Assembly: GCA_023667345.1 (NCBI GenBank)
Contig: JAMPAF010000003.1
Location: 60,189 to 124,188, forward strand
Length of the DNA stretch: 64,000 nt
Source: Clostridiales bacterium
GTDB lineage: Bacteria > Bacillota > Clostridia > Christensenellales > Borkfalkiaceae
Reading direction: 5' to 3'
Shown: positions 1 through 7,296 of the stretch, piece by piece
Layout of the letters: every line of letters begins with the position of its first letter
How positions within the stretch are numbered: the stretch's first letter is position 1
The notes under the pieces: model-generated
The model's input: only the letters and a program-made list of their open reading frames with translations
What the model was told of the DNA's origin: nothing
Database searches by the model: none
Position numbers and translations under genes: made by a program

Positions 1-37
1 TTGATTATTTCGACCTTATTTTACATTCTGCATTAAG

Positions 38-116
38 ATTACCTTCCGTCGCCTGACGGCGCCACCTTCCTCTTTAAAAATTTTTTGCAAAATTTTGAAA
101 GAAGATGGCAAGATTA
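38..116. repeat. Family E hairpin repeat, copy 1
   Basis: An imperfect inverted repeat whose arms read ACCTTCCGTCGCC and CACCTTCCTCTTTAAA, followed by a TTGCAAAATTTTGAAAGAAGA segment. The same elements recur at about 25.7, 26.5, 38.7 and 59.7 kb. It lies downstream of the nrdD terminator and is non-coding in all frames. Confidence 0.75.
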
Positions 117-140
117 AGTTGTAATCATTTTAAAAATATT

Positions 141-170
141 GCCGCTTTGCGGGTTTTTCCGCAAAGCGGC
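141..170 (-). terminator. Intrinsic terminator of nrdD
   Basis: A 12-bp perfect stem (GCCGCTTTGCGG with its complement) around a 6-nt loop sits 14 bp past the nrdD stop. On the minus strand it is followed by AATATTTTTAAAA, a weak U-rich tail. Confidence 0.7.
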
Positions 171-183
171 TTGTAAATTCATT

Positions 184-2307
184 TTACAAATGCAAAACGC
201 GCGCTTTAATCTCCTTCGTCTTGCCGACGTTCCAGAAATTCTCGCCTAAATATCCGCACGTGCGGCGGGTTACGTTCATTCTGCGGTGGTCTTTGTTGTG
301 GCAGTTGGGGCACTCCCACTCGTTGTCGGCGTTAATCTGAATTTCGCCGCTGAAACCGCACACCTGACAATAATCCGATTTGGTATTGAACTCGGCGTAC
401 TGGATATTGTCGTAAATAAACTTTATGACGTCCTCCATCGCCGTTAAATTCATATTCATATTGGGCACTTCGACGTAGGATATCGCGCCGCCCGAAGATA
501 TCTTCTGGAATTGGCTCTCGAACGAGAACTTCGAGAACGCGTCGATATTTTCGCGCACGTCTACGTGATAGCTGTTGGTGTAGTAGCCCTTGTCGGTAAC
601 GTCCTTTATCGTGCCGAAACGCTCCTTGTCGATACGCGCAAAGCGGTAGCAAAGGCTCTCCGCGGGCGTGCCGTAGAGCGCGAACCCGATGTTGGTTTCC
701 TTCTTCCACTTGTCGCAGTGGTCGCGGAGCGACTGCATAACTTTGAGCGCGAATTCCTGCCCTTCGGGGGTGGTGTGCGAGACGCCCTTTACAAGCTTTG
801 TGACCTCGTAGAGCCCTATATATCCCAGAGATATTGAAGAATAACCGCCGAAAAGGAACTTGTCAATCTTCTCGCCTTTATCGAGCCTTGCGATTGCGCC
901 GTACTGCCAGTGAACGGGGGAAGTATCCGAAACGGTGCCCAAAAGCGCGTTGTGGCGGCACATTAAAGCGTCGAAACAGAGCTGTAATCTCTCTTCCAAA
1001 ATATCCCAGAATTTCTTCTCGTCGCCCTTAGCCAAAATGCCGCACTGCGGTAAATTTATCGAAACGACGCCCTGATTGAATCTGCCCTCGAACTTGTAGT
1101 TGCCGTTTTCGTCCTTCCACGGGGATAAAAAGCTGCGGCAGCCCATGGGCGAGAACACGTTACCCTCGTAATTTTCGCGCATCTTCTTTGCGGAGATGTA
1201 GTCGGGGTAGAACCTCTTCGCCGAGCACTTTGCGGCAAGCTTAGTAAGATAGTCGTACTTACCGCCCGTAAGATTGTTGTTTTCGTCCAAAACGTAGACG
1301 AGCTTGGGGAACGCGGGGGTGATGTACACGCCCACCTCGTTCTTTATACCCTTTAAACGCTGTTTTAAAATTTCCTCTATTATCATTGCGTTCTCTTCGA
1401 TATACTCGTCTTTCTCGTCGAGATAGAGGAAAAGGGTGACGAACGGCGACTGTCCGTTTGTCGTCATTAACGTGTTAATCTGATACTGTATAGTCTGCAC
1501 GCCCGCTTTAAGCTCGTCTTTCAAGCGCATCTCAACTATCTTTTTCTTCTCTTCGGCGTTTTCGTCGCCGAAAAGCTCGTCGCACTGCTTTTCGTACTTC
1601 TCCCTCGTGCGCCTTAAATACTTGCCGAGGTGCGCGATATTGACCGACTGCCCGCCGTACTGAGACGAAGCGACCGACGCTATTATCTGCGTAACTATGG
1701 TGCAAGCCGTCTGGAAGGACTTGGGGCTTTCGATAAGTTTGCCGTTCATGACCGTGCCGTTGTCGAGCATGTCCTCGATATTCACAAGACAGCAGTTGAA
1801 GATGGGCTGCACGAAATAGTCGGAGTCGTGGAAATGAATCGCGCCCTCGTCGTGAGCCTTGGAAATATATTCGGGAAGAAGGAGACGGCGGGTCAAATCG
1901 CGCGAAACCTCGCCCGCAATCAAGTCGCGCTGGGTGGACGCCGTGCGGGCGTTCTTGTTGGAATTTTCTTCCATAACGTCCTTGTTGGCGTTCTTTATGA
2001 GCGACAAAATGCTGTCGTCCGTGGTGTTGGCTTTTCTGACCAGTGCGCGCTCGTAACGGTAGAGGATATACGCCTTCATAAGGCGGTACTTCTGCTGTTC
2101 CATCAGCTTTTCCTCGACCATATCCTGAATATCCTCGACCAAAAGGCGCGTTCTGTGACGGCGCGAAATTTCGTCGACGATATCCTCAATCTGCCTGTCG
2201 GTAACCCTGTCCTCGGGGTCTACCGCCTCGTTGGCTTTTTTAATCGCCTTCAAAATTTTGCTTCTGTCGAAATCAACCGTCGAGCCGTCTCTTTTAATAA
2301 CTTTCAT
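184..2307 (-). CDS. nrdD: Anaerobic (class III) ribonucleoside-triphosphate reductase
   Basis: Reduces ribonucleoside triphosphates to deoxy forms by a glycyl radical, so it supplies DNA precursors without oxygen. The 707-aa product has an N-terminal ATP-cone (residues 1-90, starting MKVIKRDGSTVDFDRSK), the large barrel domain, a C-terminal four-cysteine zinc site (CQVC and CPNC) and the radical motif RTCGYLG, with Gly685 as the expected radical site. Length is normal for the family. The ATG is preceded by a GGAAGGTGAAAG site. The activase gene nrdG is not next to it; the downstream side ends in a terminator and repeat, so nrdG must lie outside the window. Transcription is probably controlled by NrdR (see upstream sites). 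Confidence 0.97.
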   Translation of the reverse strand: MKVIKRDGSTVDFDRSKILKAIKKANEAVDPEDRVTDRQIEDIVDEISRRHRTRLLVEDIQDMVEEKLMEQQKYRLMKAYILYRYERALVRKANTTDDSILSLIKNANKDVMEENSNKNARTASTQRDLIAGEVSRDLTRRLLLPEYISKAHDEGAIHFHDSDYFVQPIFNCCLVNIEDMLDNGTVMNGKLIESPKSFQTACTIVTQIIASVASSQYGGQSVNIAHLGKYLRRTREKYEKQCDELFGDENAEEKKKIVEMRLKDELKAGVQTIQYQINTLMTTNGQSPFVTLFLYLDEKDEYIEENAMIIEEILKQRLKGIKNEVGVYITPAFPKLVYVLDENNNLTGGKYDYLTKLAAKCSAKRFYPDYISAKKMRENYEGNVFSPMGCRSFLSPWKDENGNYKFEGRFNQGVVSINLPQCGILAKGDEKKFWDILEERLQLCFDALMCRHNALLGTVSDTSPVHWQYGAIARLDKGEKIDKFLFGGYSSISLGYIGLYEVTKLVKGVSHTTPEGQEFALKVMQSLRDHCDKWKKETNIGFALYGTPAESLCYRFARIDKERFGTIKDVTDKGYYTNSYHVDVRENIDAFSKFSFESQFQKISSGGAISYVEVPNMNMNLTAMEDVIKFIYDNIQYAEFNTKSDYCQVCGFSGEIQINADNEWECPNCHNKDHRRMNVTRRTCGYLGENFWNVGKTKEIKARVLHL

Positions 2308-2370
2308 AGCCTTTCACCTTCCCCTTAATCTTTTGATGTAAAATTTTGTAATAAACTGTCGAACGCTTTC

Positions 2371-2399
2371 ACTATAACACATATATTGTTACTTGTCAA
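2371..2399 (-). promoter_or_regulatory. nrdD promoter P1
   Basis: Minus-strand TTGACA (2394-2399), 17-bp spacer and TATAGT (2371-2376), about 64 bp upstream of the nrdD start. An NrdR-like box lies within the spacer. Confidence 0.8.
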
Positions 2400-2420
2400 T
2401 AGAGTAAACACAATATATTG
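2379..2420. promoter_or_regulatory. Pair of NrdR boxes at P1
   Basis: ACATATATTG (2379-2388) and CAATATATTG (2411-2420) match the NrdR core CwATATATwG at 8 and 10 of 10 positions. Their centres are 32 bp apart, about three helical turns, the usual NrdR pair spacing. One box overlaps the promoter spacer and the other lies 12 bp upstream of the -35. Confidence 0.8.
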
Positions 2421-2494
2421 TAATTTTCTCGCGGGTCTGTTATTCCGTGATTTATAAAAAAACAAATCTGCGTTTTTCGGCGCGAACGTTTAAC

Positions 2495-2523
2495 ATTATA
2501 TTCCCGCCCGTCTTTTAAGTCAA
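2495..2523 (-). promoter_or_regulatory. Second nrdD promoter P2
   Basis: Minus-strand TTGACT (2518-2523), 17-bp spacer and TATAAT (2495-2500). It would add about 120 nt of leader compared with P1. Confidence 0.6.
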
Positions 2524-2534
2524 CCTTTTAAACA

Positions 2535-2576
2535 CAATATCTTGTATGAAAGTTTTTAACACGTTTCCAAATATAG
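2535..2576. promoter_or_regulatory. Second pair of NrdR-like boxes at P2
   Basis: CAATATCTTG (2535-2544, 9 of 10 matches) and CCAAATATAG (2567-2576, 8 of 10) again have centres 32 bp apart. The nearer box is 12 bp above the P2 -35, the same offset as the upstream box at P1. Confidence 0.55.
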
Positions 2577-2722
2577 TGTGCGCTTATTTGAAAAAATTTA
2601 ACAAACGGCAAAAAAAGCGCAAATTAACTTTATTTTTATAAATACCGCGCGAAAGTTTGCTTAAAATATGCTCAATTCAACCTATTTTATACAAAATTCA
2701 ACTTTTGGTTGAGCGGAAAAAT

Positions 2723-2751
2723 TATACAACAGCAAGTTTAAATGTTATAAT
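2723..2751 (+). promoter_or_regulatory. Promoter of the XRE/zinc-ribbon membrane gene
   Basis: TATAAT at 2746-2751 with TATACA 17 bp upstream (2723-2728). The -35 is weak; the position 55 bp before the ATG is sensible. Confidence 0.5.
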
Positions 2752-2767
2752 AATTTACGAAAAGCGC

Positions 2768-2782
2768 GAACAGGCGTTGTTC
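2768..2782. promoter_or_regulatory. Candidate operator (inverted repeat)
   Basis: GAACA-GGCGT-TGTTC is a perfect 5-bp inverted repeat with a 5-bp spacer, just downstream of the predicted start of transcription. It is a plausible autoregulatory site for the XRE protein encoded next; this is inference. Confidence 0.4.
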
Positions 2783-2806
2783 CTTTAATATAAATTGGAG
2801 AAGAAA

Positions 2807-3709
2807 ATGGAAAACTTAGGACAGACTATCACCGATTACCGAAAAAAATTAAATCTGACCCAGAAAGATTTGGGCGAAAAGTTGAACGTTTCGCCGCAAG
2901 CCGTATCCAAATGGGAAAACGGTCAGGCGGAACCCGACGCCTCCACCATTAAAAAGCTGTGCGAAATTTTTAAAATTTCCACAGACGAGCTTTTGGGCAA
3001 CACCCCGCCCGAAAGCGAGATTGCGGCAACCGCCGCGCAAGTCCCCGAGCCCGTACAGCCCGCCGCGCCCGCGCCTCAGCCGCAGATTGTGCGCGAAACG
3101 GTCGTCGAGCAAAAGATTATAAACGGCTACTGCGAAAAGTGCAAAAAGCCCGTGGGACCTGACGAATACGTCGTCACGCACTCGGGGCGCGGCACGGGCA
3201 CACAGCACATATATTGCAACAAATGCAAGGCGGAGATGGACGCCGCGCACAGGCACGCCGAATACTACAACCACAAGCGCGCCACGGTAAAATCGGTTAT
3301 CTGGGGCGCGGTCGGGGGCGTTATAGCGCTCGTTGCCGTGCTGGTCGCCTTTCTTGTAGGCGTGCCCGACTTCCCCAAAGCGGCGGCTGTTATAATCTCG
3401 GTAATCGCGGGCGTAGCCTTCTTCTCGTTCGTTATGCAGATGTTCTGGGACGGCGTAGTCAACGATATGTTTTTCTTCTTCTTAAAATCGTTTAAAATGC
3501 CGGGGGTAATTTTTACGCTCGATTTGGACGGCATTATATTTTTATTATTAGTAAAGATAGGCGGCGCGATTCTGGGCGCGATATTATCCGTAATATTTTT
3601 CCTTATAGGAATGATTATAACGCCGCTCGGCTCGATTCTGATTTTGCCGTTCGCATCCATTGCGCGCGCCGTCGAAGCAAAAAAGCTCAAAACCGCCGCA
3701 GAAAAGTAA
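2807..3709 (+). CDS. XRE-family HTH / zinc-ribbon / membrane protein
   Basis: A 300-aa protein of unknown role with three parts. Residues 3-60 form a Cro/C1-type helix-turn-helix (TQKDLGEKLNVSPQAVSKWE). A Pro/Ala-rich linker follows. Next is a zinc-ribbon-like segment with two CxxC knuckles (CEKC, CNKC), then three to four hydrophobic segments in the C-terminal half. DNA-binding proteins with a membrane C-terminus are common in Clostridia and usually act as membrane-responsive regulators. I chose the ATG at 2807, with GGAG six bases upstream, over the TTG at 2795. No partner gene is adjacent, so the target is likely its own promoter. Confidence 0.8.
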   Translation: MENLGQTITDYRKKLNLTQKDLGEKLNVSPQAVSKWENGQAEPDASTIKKLCEIFKISTDELLGNTPPESEIAATAAQVPEPVQPAAPAPQPQIVRETVVEQKIINGYCEKCKKPVGPDEYVVTHSGRGTGTQHIYCNKCKAEMDAAHRHAEYYNHKRATVKSVIWGAVGGVIALVAVLVAFLVGVPDFPKAAAVIISVIAGVAFFSFVMQMFWDGVVNDMFFFFLKSFKMPGVIFTLDLDGIIFLLLVKIGGAILGAILSVIFFLIGMIITPLGSILILPFASIARAVEAKKLKTAAEK

Positions 3710-3743
3710 AGGTTATCAGCGCAAAAGCGATGCTCCGCCGTAC

Positions 3744-3870
3744 CGTCATTCTGAGGTTTTTGCAGCAATGCGGACTTGTTTGAAACGTGACAAAAATTAG
3801 CCGCAAAAACCGTGAGAATCTTTTTGCACGCGCCTATTCTTGCGGGCAAAACATTTTCACCGCAGAAAAA
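3744..3870. repeat. Family H repeat, copy 1
   Basis: Contains GAGGTTTTTGCAGCA, GGACTTGTTTGAAAC and TAGCCGCAAAAACCGTG in order; the same order of blocks recurs at 6.9-7.06 kb. The TTTTTGC and GCAAAAA blocks can pair. Confidence 0.65.
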
Positions 3871-3892
3871 TAAATTAAGGAGAAAAATTAAT

Positions 3893-4210
3893 ATGTCTAA
3901 ATTCACAGTCAAAGAACTTTGGGAAGAACGCTACGGCACAAAGGAAACCGTCACCGACTATGCCGGCAGGCAGATGAAAAAGTCGGCTTGCGGCGACCCG
4001 AACAGCGCATACCACCCCACTCTCGACCATATCCGTCCGCTTTCGAAAGGCGGCGAAGATATCAAGGACAACATCGAAATTTGCCACCGCACCACAAACG
4101 CAGAGAAAGGCGACACCTTTTCGACCTGGAAAACGAACGACAGAACCTTTCAGGCAAAACACGTTAAGGGCAAAAAAGGCGCATATAAAATAGTGGAAAT
4201 TAAGCAATAA
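3893..4210 (+). CDS. Small HNH-family nuclease-like protein
   Basis: A 105-aa protein with the core order of an HNH/beta-beta-alpha-Me site: LDHIRPLSKGG, then DNIEICHRTTNAEKGD about a dozen residues later (D-H, N, H, N-K). This arrangement is typical of small HNH nucleases; there is no separate DNA-recognition domain, and the cysteines of zinc-stabilised HNH proteins are absent. The ATG at 3893 has AAGGAG nine bases upstream, so the longer upstream-extended frame is not used. It is preceded by a family H repeat. Function as a nicking or homing-type enzyme is inference; no intron or phage genes are nearby. Confidence 0.7.
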   Translation: MSKFTVKELWEERYGTKETVTDYAGRQMKKSACGDPNSAYHPTLDHIRPLSKGGEDIKDNIEICHRTTNAEKGDTFSTWKTNDRTFQAKHVKGKKGAYKIVEIKQ

Positions 4211-4250
4211 GCGGCGTGTCGCATTTGATATTTGATGAAAATTTGCAAAT

Positions 4251-4272
4251 AAAAAAGCCCCTGCAAGGGGTT
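4251..4272 (-). terminator. Minus-strand terminator
   Basis: CCCC-TGCAA-GGGG with flanking A/T pairing, followed on the minus strand by CTTTTTTATTTG. It would stop transcription reading leftward from the 34-aa ORF if the first hairpin is passed. Confidence 0.5.
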
Positions 4273-4299
4273 GACAAATGCCCGCAGCGAGCGTATAAT
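4271..4299 (+). promoter_or_regulatory. Consensus promoter of a small RNA
   Basis: TTGACA (4271-4276), exactly 17 bp, TATAAT (4294-4299): a perfect sigma-A consensus with no ORF of meaningful length downstream before the terminator. Confidence 0.85.
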
Positions 4300-4305
4300 A
4301 AAAGT

Positions 4306-4404
4306 ACGAACAAAGGGCGAAACCGATATGGGTTACAGCGGCGGTCAGCCTCAGCGTTCAGTTAAAATAACTGCTCACCTTAGCACGAGGGCAGTTATTT
4401 TTTT
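4306..4404 (+). ncRNA. Predicted ~100-nt small RNA, antitoxin-like
   Basis: Bounded by a perfect promoter and a 10-bp-stem terminator with seven T residues, so a transcript of about 100 nt is expected. It overlaps the 3' end of the convergent 34-aa ORF, giving about 40 nt of perfect antisense complementarity. The block GGCGGTCAGCCTC (from 4341) is nearly identical to the 5' leader of the opposing mRNA (GGCGGTTAGCCTCC on the minus strand, about 4543-4556). Layout resembles type I toxin-antitoxin loci that share a bidirectional terminator. An ATG at 4329 opens a 36-codon frame that runs through the terminator; I judge it non-coding because it has no good ribosome site. Confidence 0.6.
4365..4404. 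terminator. Bidirectional intrinsic terminator
   Basis: AAATAACTGC (4365-4374) pairs perfectly with GCAGTTATTT (4391-4400) around a 16-nt loop, then TTTT. The stop codon of the opposing 34-aa ORF lies inside the stem (4395-4397). Confidence 0.85.
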
Positions 4405-4499
4405 ATGCGTATCGTTACGTAATGTTCGGATACAGTGACAGAAGAAACGTTTTCGCGCCCTATTACGAGCAATAAGAAAAGTATGTACTTTACGTCCAT
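4395..4499 (-). CDS. 34-aa hydrophobic small protein, type I toxin candidate
   Basis: A tiny ORF not resembling any family I can name. Support for translation is strong: GGAGG eight bases before the ATG, and its own promoter upstream. The protein begins MDVKYILFLLLVIGREN: a short hydrophobic stretch (residues 5-13) followed by a polar, basic tail ending IRIKK. It lacks the longer membrane helix of Fst or TxpA, so a classical pore-forming toxin is not certain. It is transcribed toward the small RNA and shares its terminator. Confidence 0.55.
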   Translation of the reverse strand: MDVKYILFLLLVIGRENVSSVTVSEHYVTIRIKK

Positions 4500-4597
4500 A
4501 AATTTTACCTCCGTAGTTGATAATAAAAGTTGAATCAATTTTTGGAGGCTAACCGCCACAGGTCGCCCTGTCGTACTCCCGCCGAAGCGGGAATTAC

Positions 4598-4626
4598 ATA
4601 TTACAACAAAAACCGCCCAAAGTCAA
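4598..4626 (-). promoter_or_regulatory. Promoter of the 34-aa ORF mRNA
   Basis: Minus-strand TTGACT (4621-4626), 17 bp, TAATAT (4598-4603). It gives an approximately 90-nt leader containing two hairpins (CCCGCTTCGGCGGG and ACAGGGCGACCTGT). Confidence 0.6.
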
Positions 4627-4735
4627 GTAAAAGCCCGCACAACCGTGCGCGGACTTTTTTGCGCGGCGTTTTATTGATTACTCCCACCGCAATAGAACCT
4701 TCCCTTTTGAGGGAAGGTCACAATAAGGTCGAAAT

Positions 4736-4980
4736 AATCAACCTCTATCCCCTCTTCGAGGTACTTTCCCCTTTGAAAGGGGAAAGCAAGTGTTCCACAC
4801 TTTCCCTCGCCTTCCACTTTGAAGGGACAAGCAACGCATTACTCAAAACAGCACTGTGCGCTGTTTTGGCGTTGCGAGAGCAGTGAGCGCATACGTCCCG
4901 CGCGAACGCGACCAAACACGCCGTTTCCCTTACGGCGTGTGCGAAGGGTGGCTGCGTAAGCAGACGAAAGAGGTTGGTTC
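4736..4980 (+). repeat. Family A MITE-like repeat, copy 1 (interrupted by F1)
   Basis: Terminal inverted repeats are CAACCTCT and AGAGGTTG. Inside are GAGGTACTTTCCCC, GGGGAAAGCAAG and CGCCTTCCACTTTGAAGGG. About 120 bp of family F separates the GAAGGGA and GGTGGC blocks that are contiguous in copies A3 and A4. The rest of the 4211-5044 gap holds the RNA/ORF locus above and AATTCTTAATTCC-type units. Confidence 0.8.
4828..4945 (+). mobile_element. Family F nested element, copy 1 (inside A1)
   Basis: Three hairpins in series: CTCAAAACAGC with GCTGTTTTGGCG; ACGTCCCGCGCGAACGCG (degenerate here); ACACGCCG with CGGCGTGT. It is inserted after GAAGGGA and before AGGGTGGC. It has no coding capacity. 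Confidence 0.7.
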
Positions 4981-5044
4981 TATTAATTATTCCTTAGCTT
5001 AATTCTTAATTCCGAATTACGCATTCCTAATTCCGCATTATTTT

Positions 5045-5470
5045 CTACATAAACTTAGGCAAGTCCGAAACGTCTAACTGCCACTCGCGGCGACTGCGGG
5101 CGCGGTGAAGTTCGTTCGCCTCGCCCAAAGCCTTGCGGTAGTCGGCGTATGAGCAACCGTTGACCTTCATAAAGTGTTCGCTCGCCTCGCGCTCCCGCCC
5201 CATAAGCTGGGTTCTGCCGATATGAATCACCTCGTGGCACGCCCTGCACACCGCGACAACGTTTTTTAGCTTCTGCACGCCGCTCTCGTCGTCGTACTCC
5301 CACTGCTCGTGCGCTTCAAGCCGCGTTGTCGGCGCGCCGCAAATCATACACTTTCCGCCCGCCCGCGCGTACGCCTTTTTCCTTATTTTGTCCCATACCT
5401 CTTTGGGAAGTTCGCTCCGCAAATTAGAATACCAACAACTGTCGGGCACAAGCTCGAAATCAAGTTTCAA
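5045..5470 (-). CDS. HNH endonuclease-like protein
   Basis: A 141-aa protein with a zinc-ribbon-type HNH fold: CMIC, then LEAHEQWEY, then NVVAVCRACHEVIHIGRT. The two CxxC pairs would hold a structural zinc and the LEAHEQ/ACHEVIH histidines fit the catalytic metal site. The start overlaps the last 11 bp of the PdxR gene, so translation is probably coupled. A nuclease cotranscribed with an aminotransferase-like regulator has no obvious functional logic; it may simply have been captured. It lies about 0.8 kb from the smaller HNH gene but is not closely similar to it. Confidence 0.75.
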   Translation of the reverse strand: MKLDFELVPDSCWYSNLRSELPKEVWDKIRKKAYARAGGKCMICGAPTTRLEAHEQWEYDDESGVQKLKNVVAVCRACHEVIHIGRTQLMGREREASEHFMKVNGCSYADYRKALGEANELHRARSRREWQLDVSDLPKFM

Positions 5471-6818
5471 ACCAATTCACCTCTCTTATCCTTTCCTTTT
5501 CCACGCTTGAATAGTTTATGACCGCGACTTTACCGTAGCGCTCATCGGGCGAAAAGAGATAGTCGGAAACGCACTTCAATTTAATCCCCCGCTCCTTCGC
5601 CGCCCGCTTTATCTCGCTATCGCTTGCAAACGAGGGCAGGCGCACGGTTAAGTGCAAGCCCCCGCCCGTTTCGATAATTTCCTTTTCGACGGACAGATTT
5701 TCTATTATTTCCAATATCAGCGAGCGCACCCCGCGGTAGTAATTTTTGAGCCTTCCCACGTGCCTTTCGAAATAGCCGCCGTCCAACATTTTGGCAAGCG
5801 TTTTCTGCTCGAAGAGCGGCACGACGTTGGCGGAATTTGCAAATAATTCGCGGTAGCGGGCATATAGTCGGGGGGGTAGCACCATATAACCCATTCTCAG
5901 CGACGGCGCGAGCGTCTTTGAAAAGGTGTTCAGATATATCACCCTCTCGCCGTTCATACCCGCCATCGTCTGCAACGGTTTGCCGAAAAGACGGAACTCC
6001 GAATCGTAGTCGTCCTCTATGATATACGCGCCCGTCCTTTCCGCCCAGCCTAAAAGGCGTGAGCGGTTTGCCGCGGGCATAATCGCGCCCGTGGGGTACT
6101 GGTGCGAGGGCGAAACGTGCAGTGCGCATGCGCCGCTTATTTCCACCTCGTCGGGCTTGACACCACTGTCGTCCACGGGGATATATAGGCACTTTGCGCC
6201 GTTTAAGGCGTAGGTCTGCGGCACCCGCGCGTAGGCGGGATTTTCCACCGCGTACGGCTTTTCCCGCCCCAAAAGCTGCACTATTACGCCGTACAGATAT
6301 TCCGCGCCCGCGCCTATGACGATATGCCGCGCGTCCACCTTAAAGCCGCGGAAACGGTATAAATACGCCGCGATTGCTTCCTTTAACGCGGGGTCGCCGT
6401 CGCACGGAACGCGTTCCAAAAGGTGCCCGCCCTCTTCGGAAAGGGTCTGCCGCATAAGCTTTGCCCACCCCGAAAAGGGGAAAAGCTTTACGGGCGCACG
6501 ACCCGAGCACAGGTCGAGAGCATAAGCCTTTTCCGTCGGTTCGGGCGGGGCGGCGGTTTTCGGAATACTCACCGGTTTGAAAGCGTTGACCTCGGCGACG
6601 AAGTACCCCCGCCGCTGTTCGCTTTCCACGTAGCCCTCGGCGAGGAGTTGCTCGTACGCCGTCTGCACGGTGATAACGCTTACGCCGAGGTGTTCGGCTA
6701 AGCCGCGCTTCGAGGGCAGTTTGTCGCCGTGCTTTAAATTGCCGCTTAAAATGTCGTCGCGGATTGCGCGGTACAGCGCGTAGTATTTGTTTTTTTCGGA
6801 TAGGGTGTAGGTTAGCAT
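5460..6818 (-). CDS. pdxR: MocR/PdxR-family regulator (GntR HTH fused to aminotransferase domain)
   Basis: A 452-aa PLP-dependent transcription factor. Residues 1-70 are a GntR winged helix (LPSKRGLAEHLGVSVITVQ). The rest is a class I aminotransferase fold with the PLP-lysine motif NTFSKTLAPSLRMGY and an IEDDYDSEF motif. I used the ATG at 6818; the frame is open to 6914 but that extension runs into repeat sequence. It is divergent from pyridoxal kinase, which supports a role as a vitamin B6 sensor controlling pdxK. It is cotranscribed with the HNH gene downstream. The pdxR symbol follows context; the exact ligand cannot be told from sequence. Confidence 0.85.
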   Translation of the reverse strand: MLTYTLSEKNKYYALYRAIRDDILSGNLKHGDKLPSKRGLAEHLGVSVITVQTAYEQLLAEGYVESEQRRGYFVAEVNAFKPVSIPKTAAPPEPTEKAYALDLCSGRAPVKLFPFSGWAKLMRQTLSEEGGHLLERVPCDGDPALKEAIAAYLYRFRGFKVDARHIVIGAGAEYLYGVIVQLLGREKPYAVENPAYARVPQTYALNGAKCLYIPVDDSGVKPDEVEISGACALHVSPSHQYPTGAIMPAANRSRLLGWAERTGAYIIEDDYDSEFRLFGKPLQTMAGMNGERVIYLNTFSKTLAPSLRMGYMVLPPRLYARYRELFANSANVVPLFEQKTLAKMLDGGYFERHVGRLKNYYRGVRSLILEIIENLSVEKEIIETGGGLHLTVRLPSFASDSEIKRAAKERGIKLKCVSDYLFSPDERYGKVAVINYSSVEKERIREVNWFET

Positions 6819-6904
6819 AAGTTTAATTATGAATGCGGTGCTCCGCCTCACTGTTATTCTGTCCCGCGCGTGCGCGGCACGTAGTAGCGGAAAGCAGCAC
6901 CGCC

Positions 6905-7062
6905 GTCCCGTCATTATGAGGTTTTTACGGCACTACGGACTTGTCTGAAACATTAAGGAATTTAGCCGCAAAAACCGTGCCCGACCGCGTAGCGGTCGCA
7001 CGAAGTATAATCTTTTTGCGCGCCCTTTCTCGCGCAAAACTAACCTTGCCGCATTACAACGC
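6905..7062. repeat. Family H repeat, copy 2
   Basis: Repeats the GAGGTTTTTACGGCA, GGACTTGTCTGAAAC and TAGCCGCAAAAACCGTG blocks of the 3.7 kb copy. It carries an extra hairpin, GACCGCGTAGCGGTC, between the CCGTG and AATCTTTTTGC blocks. Confidence 0.65.
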
Positions 7063-7075
7063 AATTTAAGGCGAA

Positions 7076-7190
7076 CGCCCGCAAACTCCGTAATTCTGGA
7101 TTGCCGCGGCGTGCAAGCGCGCCTCGCAATGACGGTATTCGGGCAACGGATACGCGGTCGGGCGAAACGACACACTCCTATGAGCTCGTT
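7076..7190. repeat. Family I repeat, partial copy 1
   Basis: Contains AATTCTGGATTGCCGCGGC, CGCAATGACGG and CGAAACGACACACTCCTATG, blocks shared with the longer copies at 11.0 and 58.1 kb. It fills the pdxR-pdxK gap together with the family H copy. Confidence 0.55.
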
Positions 7191-7251
7191 AATCCCCGCC
7201 TTCACGCCGCTGGTATTATAAAATTTATTTAATTTGGATATTTTAATAATA

Positions 7252-7277
7252 TCAACCGCGGAGTATAATGTCAACCG
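7252..7277 (+). promoter_or_regulatory. pdxK -10 region with direct repeats
   Basis: TATAAT at 7264-7269 lies between two TCAACCG direct repeats (7252-7258 and 7271-7277, 19 bp apart). No convincing -35 lies 16-18 bp upstream. MocR-type regulators bind direct repeats and activate promoters with weak -35 boxes, so PdxR control is a reasonable inference. Confidence 0.45.
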
Positions 7278-7296
7278 TAAAAAGAGGAAACGAAAA

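Noticed and set aside
4329-4439. ATG-initiated 36-codon frame on the small RNA strand.
   Set aside because: It crosses the terminator hairpin and lacks a Shine-Dalgarno site; transcription would end before the stop codon.
4530-4886. Open frame of 118 codons on the plus strand.
   Set aside because: It runs through the leader of the 34-aa ORF and repeats A1 and F1; no ribosome site and composition unlike protein.
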